DNA of 64,000 nt from Mesorhizobium sp. B2-1-8 (GTDB lineage: Bacteria > Pseudomonadota > Alphaproteobacteria > Rhizobiales > Rhizobiaceae): the NCBI RefSeq assembly GCF_006442545.2, contig NZ_CP083952.1:2659501-2723500 (forward strand), read 5' to 3'. The position numbers were made by a program, and so were the translations under genes. Under the pieces are notes generated by a model, which was not told the DNA's origin, did no database searches, and worked only from the letters and a program-made list of their open reading frames with translations. Below, one piece after another: positions 60,849 to 64,000 of the stretch (position 1 is the first letter of the stretch; each line of letters begins with the position of its first letter).

Positions 60849-62450
60849 TTGCCTTTAGCTGAAGCCGCATCCCCCATCCTGCTTGCCGTCGAGGGCGTCA
60901 CCAAGCATTTCGCCGGTGTCACCGCGCTGAGCGATGTCTCGCTCGACGTCCGGCCCGGCGAAATCCTCGGCCTGCTTGGCGAAAACGGCGCCGGCAAATC
61001 GACGCTTCTGAAAATCCTGTCCGGCGTCATGCCGCCTTCCGGCGGCCGTATCACCTTCGATGGCGCCGAATACCAGCCGGCGAGCCCGCAGGACGCCAAG
61101 CGGCACGGTATCGTCACCATCTACCAGGAGCTCAGCCTGATCCCGACGTTGACGGTGGCGGAGAACATTTTCATCGGCCGTGCGCCGACCGGACCGCTCG
61201 GGCTGGTGAGTTGGCGCAAGATGGAACAGGATTCCCGCGCCATCATTGCCCGCGTCGGTCTCTCCATCGACCCGATGACGCCGGTATCGGCACTGTCGGT
61301 GGCCGAGCAGCAGCTGGTCGAGATCGCCCGTGCGCTGTCGTTGAAAAGCCGGCTGATCATCATGGACGAGCCGACCTCGGCACTGACCGAGACCGAGGTG
61401 CAGCGGCTGCTGTCGATCATGGACCGGCTGCGCAAGGACCATGTCGCGATCATGTTCGTCACCCACCGGCTGGAGGAGGCATCCGCCATCTGCGACCGCA
61501 TGACGGTGCTGCGCGACGGCAGGCTGGCGGGGCATCTCGACCGTCAGGGCGGACCGATCAAGCTGCCCGCCATCATCGAAAAGATGGTCGGGCGCGCCGC
61601 CTCCGAACTTTACGCACGGCCCGCTCAACGCGCGGTGGCCGGCGATGTCGTGCTTTCCGTGCGCGGCTTGCGCACCGTGCGCGACCCCGAGGCGCCGCAT
61701 GCCATCGTGCTGGACGGTGTCGACATAGATCTCAAGGCCGGCGAGATCCTCGGCGTCGCCGGGCTTGTCGGCTCGGGCCGCACGGAACTGGCGCGTGCCA
61801 TTTTCGGCGCCGACCGCATCGCGGCGGGAACGATCACGCTTGATGGCAAACCAATAGCGCCTGTTTCGCCGGCCGACGCCATCGCGCTCGGCATCGGCCT
61901 GGTGCCGGAGGACCGCAAGCACCAGGCGATTTTTGCCGCGCTCGGTATCCTGCCGAATTTCTCCGTCGCCTCGCTCGGGCGCTTCAGCAACGGCTTCGGT
62001 TTCATGGCCGAGCGGCGCGAGCGCGACGCGCTGTCGGGGTTCAGGAAGATGCTGTCGATCCGCATGGCGTCGGCCGAACAGGCGATCGAGGGCCTGTCGG
62101 GCGGCAACCAGCAGAAGGTGATCCTGGCGCGCTGGCTGGCGCGCGACCCGAAAGTGCTGATCGTCGACGAGCCGACCCGCGGCGTCGATGTCGGCGCCAA
62201 GGCGGAAGTGCACCAGATCCTGGTGCAACTGGCGGCGCGCGGCATCGCGGTGATGATGATTTCGTCCGAGCTGCCCGAGGTGCTGGCGGTGTCGGACCGC
62301 ATCGTCACCATGCGCAAGGGGCGCATCACCGGGCAGATGCCGGGCGTCGAGGCAAACGAGGAAAAGCTGATGGAATTGATGGCGCTCGACAGGCAGGATA
62401 CGCCGGGACAGGACGCGCCGGGACAGGACGCGGAGGGGCAGGCACGATGA
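60849..62450 (+). CDS. Ribose-type ABC transporter ATPase with two nucleotide-binding domains
   Basis: A 533-residue RbsA-like protein with two ATP-binding halves. The first has GENGAGKST near residue 52, LSVAEQQLVEIARAL and Walker B IIMDEPTSAL; the second has a degenerate Walker A (GLVGSGRTEL), LSGGNQQKVILARWL and VLIVDEPTRGVD. This asymmetry is normal in the CUT2 family. TTG is chosen as start because AAGGAG is 6-11 bases upstream and earlier in-frame sequence is repeat. It overlaps the permease gene by four bases. Confidence 0.93.
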   Translation: MPLAEAASPILLAVEGVTKHFAGVTALSDVSLDVRPGEILGLLGENGAGKSTLLKILSGVMPPSGGRITFDGAEYQPASPQDAKRHGIVTIYQELSLIPTLTVAENIFIGRAPTGPLGLVSWRKMEQDSRAIIARVGLSIDPMTPVSALSVAEQQLVEIARALSLKSRLIIMDEPTSALTETEVQRLLSIMDRLRKDHVAIMFVTHRLEEASAICDRMTVLRDGRLAGHLDRQGGPIKLPAIIEKMVGRAASELYARPAQRAVAGDVVLSVRGLRTVRDPEAPHAIVLDGVDIDLKAGEILGVAGLVGSGRTELARAIFGADRIAAGTITLDGKPIAPVSPADAIALGIGLVPEDRKHQAIFAALGILPNFSVASLGRFSNGFGFMAERRERDALSGFRKMLSIRMASAEQAIEGLSGGNQQKVILARWLARDPKVLIVDEPTRGVDVGAKAEVHQILVQLAARGIAVMMISSELPEVLAVSDRIVTMRKGRITGQMPGVEANEEKLMELMALDRQDTPGQDAPGQDAEGQAR

Positions 62451-63463
62451 GCATCGCCGAGGAACAGAACCAGCGCGGCGGCGTGACGATCGCGCGGCTT
62501 TTGATGAGCTTCGGGCCGCTGCTGTTCCTGGCGGCGCTGGTCGTCGTCTTCACCGTGCTGAAGCCGAGCTTCATCGACCCGATCAACCTGTTCAACATCA
62601 CGCGCCAGATCTCGATCACCGGGCTGATCGCGCTCGGCATGACCTTCGTCATCCTCACCGCCGGCATCGACCTGTCGGTCGGCTCGCTGCTCGCCTTCTG
62701 CGGCATGGTGGCGGCCGTTGTCGCCAAGGGCGGCACCGCCAATACGCTCTCGCTGTCGACCTCAGGCACGCAGGGTTTTGGCTGGTTCGCCGCGCTGCTG
62801 GCCGCCGTCGTGGTCGGTGCGCTCGCCGGCGGCGTGCAGGGGTTCGCCATCACAAGGCTGAAAGTGCCGCCCTTCGTCGTCACGCTGGGCGGGCTGACGG
62901 TATTCCGCGGGCTGACGCTGACCATCTCCAATGGCGGGCCGATCTCGGGCTTCGACGCCTCGATGCGCTGGTTCGGCACCGGGCTGATCGGCCCGGTGCC
63001 GGTGCCGGCGCTGATCTTCGCCATCGCCGCCATCCTGTGCCACATCGTGCTGCGCTACACCCGCTACGGCCGCGCCGTCTACGCCGTCGGCGGCAATGCG
63101 GAGGCCGCGCGGCTATCGGGCCTGCGCGTCGACCGTATCCTGGTCTCCGTCTATGTCATCGTCGGCTTCTTCGCCGGGCTTGCCGCCTTCGTGCTGTCGG
63201 CGCGGCTGAATTCCTCCGAAGCGGTCGCCGGCATCGGCTATGAACTGACGGTGATCTCGGCCGTCGTCATCGGCGGCACCTCGCTGTTCGGCGGCATAGG
63301 CTCGGTCGGCGGCACGGTGGTGGGCGCGGCCCTGATCGGCGTGCTGCAGAACGGGCTGCAGTTCAACAACGTCTCGTCCTACACACAAAGCATCGTCATC
63401 GGGCTGATACTGATCCTGGCGGTGGCGTTCGACCGCTGGCTGAAATCACGGGTGAGGCGGTGA
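62447..63463 (+). CDS. Ribose-type ABC transporter permease (CUT2)
   Basis: A 338-residue RbsC-type permease with eight to ten membrane helices. TGLIALGMTFVILTAGIDLS is the family hallmark, with FVVTLGGLTVFRGL and GNAEAARLSGLRVDRI (the ATPase-contacting loop). It starts inside the ATPase stop (ATGA). With the binding protein and the ATPase it makes a complete importer; the sugar is unknown and no kinase or isomerase gene follows. Confidence 0.94.
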   Translation: MSIAEEQNQRGGVTIARLLMSFGPLLFLAALVVVFTVLKPSFIDPINLFNITRQISITGLIALGMTFVILTAGIDLSVGSLLAFCGMVAAVVAKGGTANTLSLSTSGTQGFGWFAALLAAVVVGALAGGVQGFAITRLKVPPFVVTLGGLTVFRGLTLTISNGGPISGFDASMRWFGTGLIGPVPVPALIFAIAAILCHIVLRYTRYGRAVYAVGGNAEAARLSGLRVDRILVSVYVIVGFFAGLAAFVLSARLNSSEAVAGIGYELTVISAVVIGGTSLFGGIGSVGGTVVGAALIGVLQNGLQFNNVSSYTQSIVIGLILILAVAFDRWLKSRVRR

Positions 63464-63470
63464 GGGGGTG

Positions 63471-63503
63471 GTTTTTCCTTCTCCCTTGTGGGAGAAGGGA
63501 AAA
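63471..63503. terminator. Terminator-like hairpin after the CUT2 transporter
   Basis: GTTTTTCCTTCTCCC pairs with GGGAGAAGGGAAAAC around TTGT. The run of T before the stem and A after it make it potentially bidirectional, suiting its place between the plus-strand permease and the convergent minus-strand gene. Confidence 0.65.
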
Positions 63504-63564
63504 CCGGCTGCCGCGTTGCTTGCAAAAGTCCTCGCCTGAAACCCGCAAATGGCGCTATCGAGCC

Positions 63565-63927
63565 TCAAGCCGCTTGCCTTGCCCAGAGATCATGGCCGTA
63601 GCGGCGGAAAAAACGGGCCAGGAGAAGCTGCTGCCTTGCCCTGGCGAGATCGGGCAAGCGCCGTTCCTGGCGCCAGCGCGGCATGTTGCGCCAGCCGGCG
63701 ATGAAGCGGATGGCATCCTCGACGGCTTCGTGCGCCGACAGCGCCGGGCCGATCGCGGCCAGGAACAGAAGCTCCGACGGCTTCAATTCGTCGATGACGG
63801 CCTTGCGCCTGAAATGATCCAGGCGGGCTTGCTCGATGCCGTTGCGGCGGATCGCCTCGAAGGCTTCGAGCAAAGTGGGACTGTCGCCGGTGTAACCGCA
63901 GGCGCGGGCGAAATCGGCGGCATCCAT
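63565..63927 (-). CDS. Hypothetical helical protein
   Basis: A 120-residue protein, MDAADFARACGYTGDSPTLL then EAFEAIRRNGIEQARLDHFR and FIAGWRNMPRWRQERRLPDL. It is helical and Arg-rich and I recognise no family. The ATG at 63927 has GGGAGCAAG upstream, so an ATG nine codons earlier is not used. Upstream to the window end lies its A+T-rich promoter region. Confidence 0.65.
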   Translation of the reverse strand: MDAADFARACGYTGDSPTLLEAFEAIRRNGIEQARLDHFRRKAVIDELKPSELLFLAAIGPALSAHEAVEDAIRFIAGWRNMPRWRQERRLPDLARARQQLLLARFFRRYGHDLWARQAA

Positions 63928-64000
63928 TCTTGCTCCCGGATCTGGCGCGTGCAAGCCAGCGCCGACTCATATTTGCAAGTCATATATAAGCATAACTCAA

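Overview
The window is chromosomal-style DNA from an alphaproteobacterium, most likely a rhizobial genus close to Mesorhizobium. This is inferred from the high G+C, GC-rich third codon positions, gene families common in Hyphomicrobiales (DUF1236, DUF6481, YeiH, CIRCE-controlled groESL), and several families of intergenic palindromes of the type abundant in mesorhizobia. No rRNA, tRNA, phage, complete insertion sequence or CRISPR array was recognised.

Layout: (1) 1-3128, end of a molybdenum hydroxylase operon (FAD, 2Fe-2S and Mo subunits, then a MoaD/ThiS-like protein). (2) 3233-9100, a lower-G+C, minus-strand defence operon: hsdM, a 46-codon ORF, hsdS, an AAA/ABC-type ATPase and an HNH nuclease, with no hsdR; degenerate sequence lies on its right edge. 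(3) 9741-16671, ornithine cyclodeaminase-like and DOPA dioxygenase-like enzymes, a CPA2 antiporter fused to UspA domains, DUF2270, Hsp20 and ChaC. (4) 17031-19401, an ArsR-led operon (SRPBCC, VOC, small membrane protein, two DUF1801 proteins). (5) 19727-27288, an acyltransferase, then a LacI-regulated GH127 arabinofuranosidase/ABC transporter operon. (6) 27751-33000, a diguanylate cyclase, groESL with CIRCE, small proteins, GYD and free-Met-sulfoxide reductase. (7) 32931-40457, YeiH, a ParD antitoxin with frameshifted ParE, GNAT and ACT proteins, aldehyde dehydrogenase, a Xre-RES toxin-antitoxin pair and UspA. (8) 40912-43538, phosphatase, VOC and pseudouridine synthase. (9) 43720-48457, an unusual cluster: GNAT-like protein, GH3-type acyl-amide synthetase, cytochrome P450 and ATP-grasp-like protein. 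(10) 48638-57547, aldo/keto reductase/LysR, a 5TM-PAS-GGDEF cyclase, a group of very small envelope proteins, DUF2127, a frameshifted PAP2 phosphatase, and an XRE regulator/SDR pair. (11) 57868-63927, RibD-like reductase, HicAB, and a ribose-type ABC importer.

The two most interesting systems are the hsdR-less hsdM-hsdS-ATPase-HNH operon, whose genes are all tightly coupled, and the GNAT-GH3-P450-ATP-grasp cluster, which looks like a small biosynthetic locus for an acyl-amide or peptide-like product. Two genes (parE and the PAP2 phosphatase) carry clear single-base frameshifts. Long terminal-inverted-repeat elements of about 150-190 bp recur at least five times between genes.
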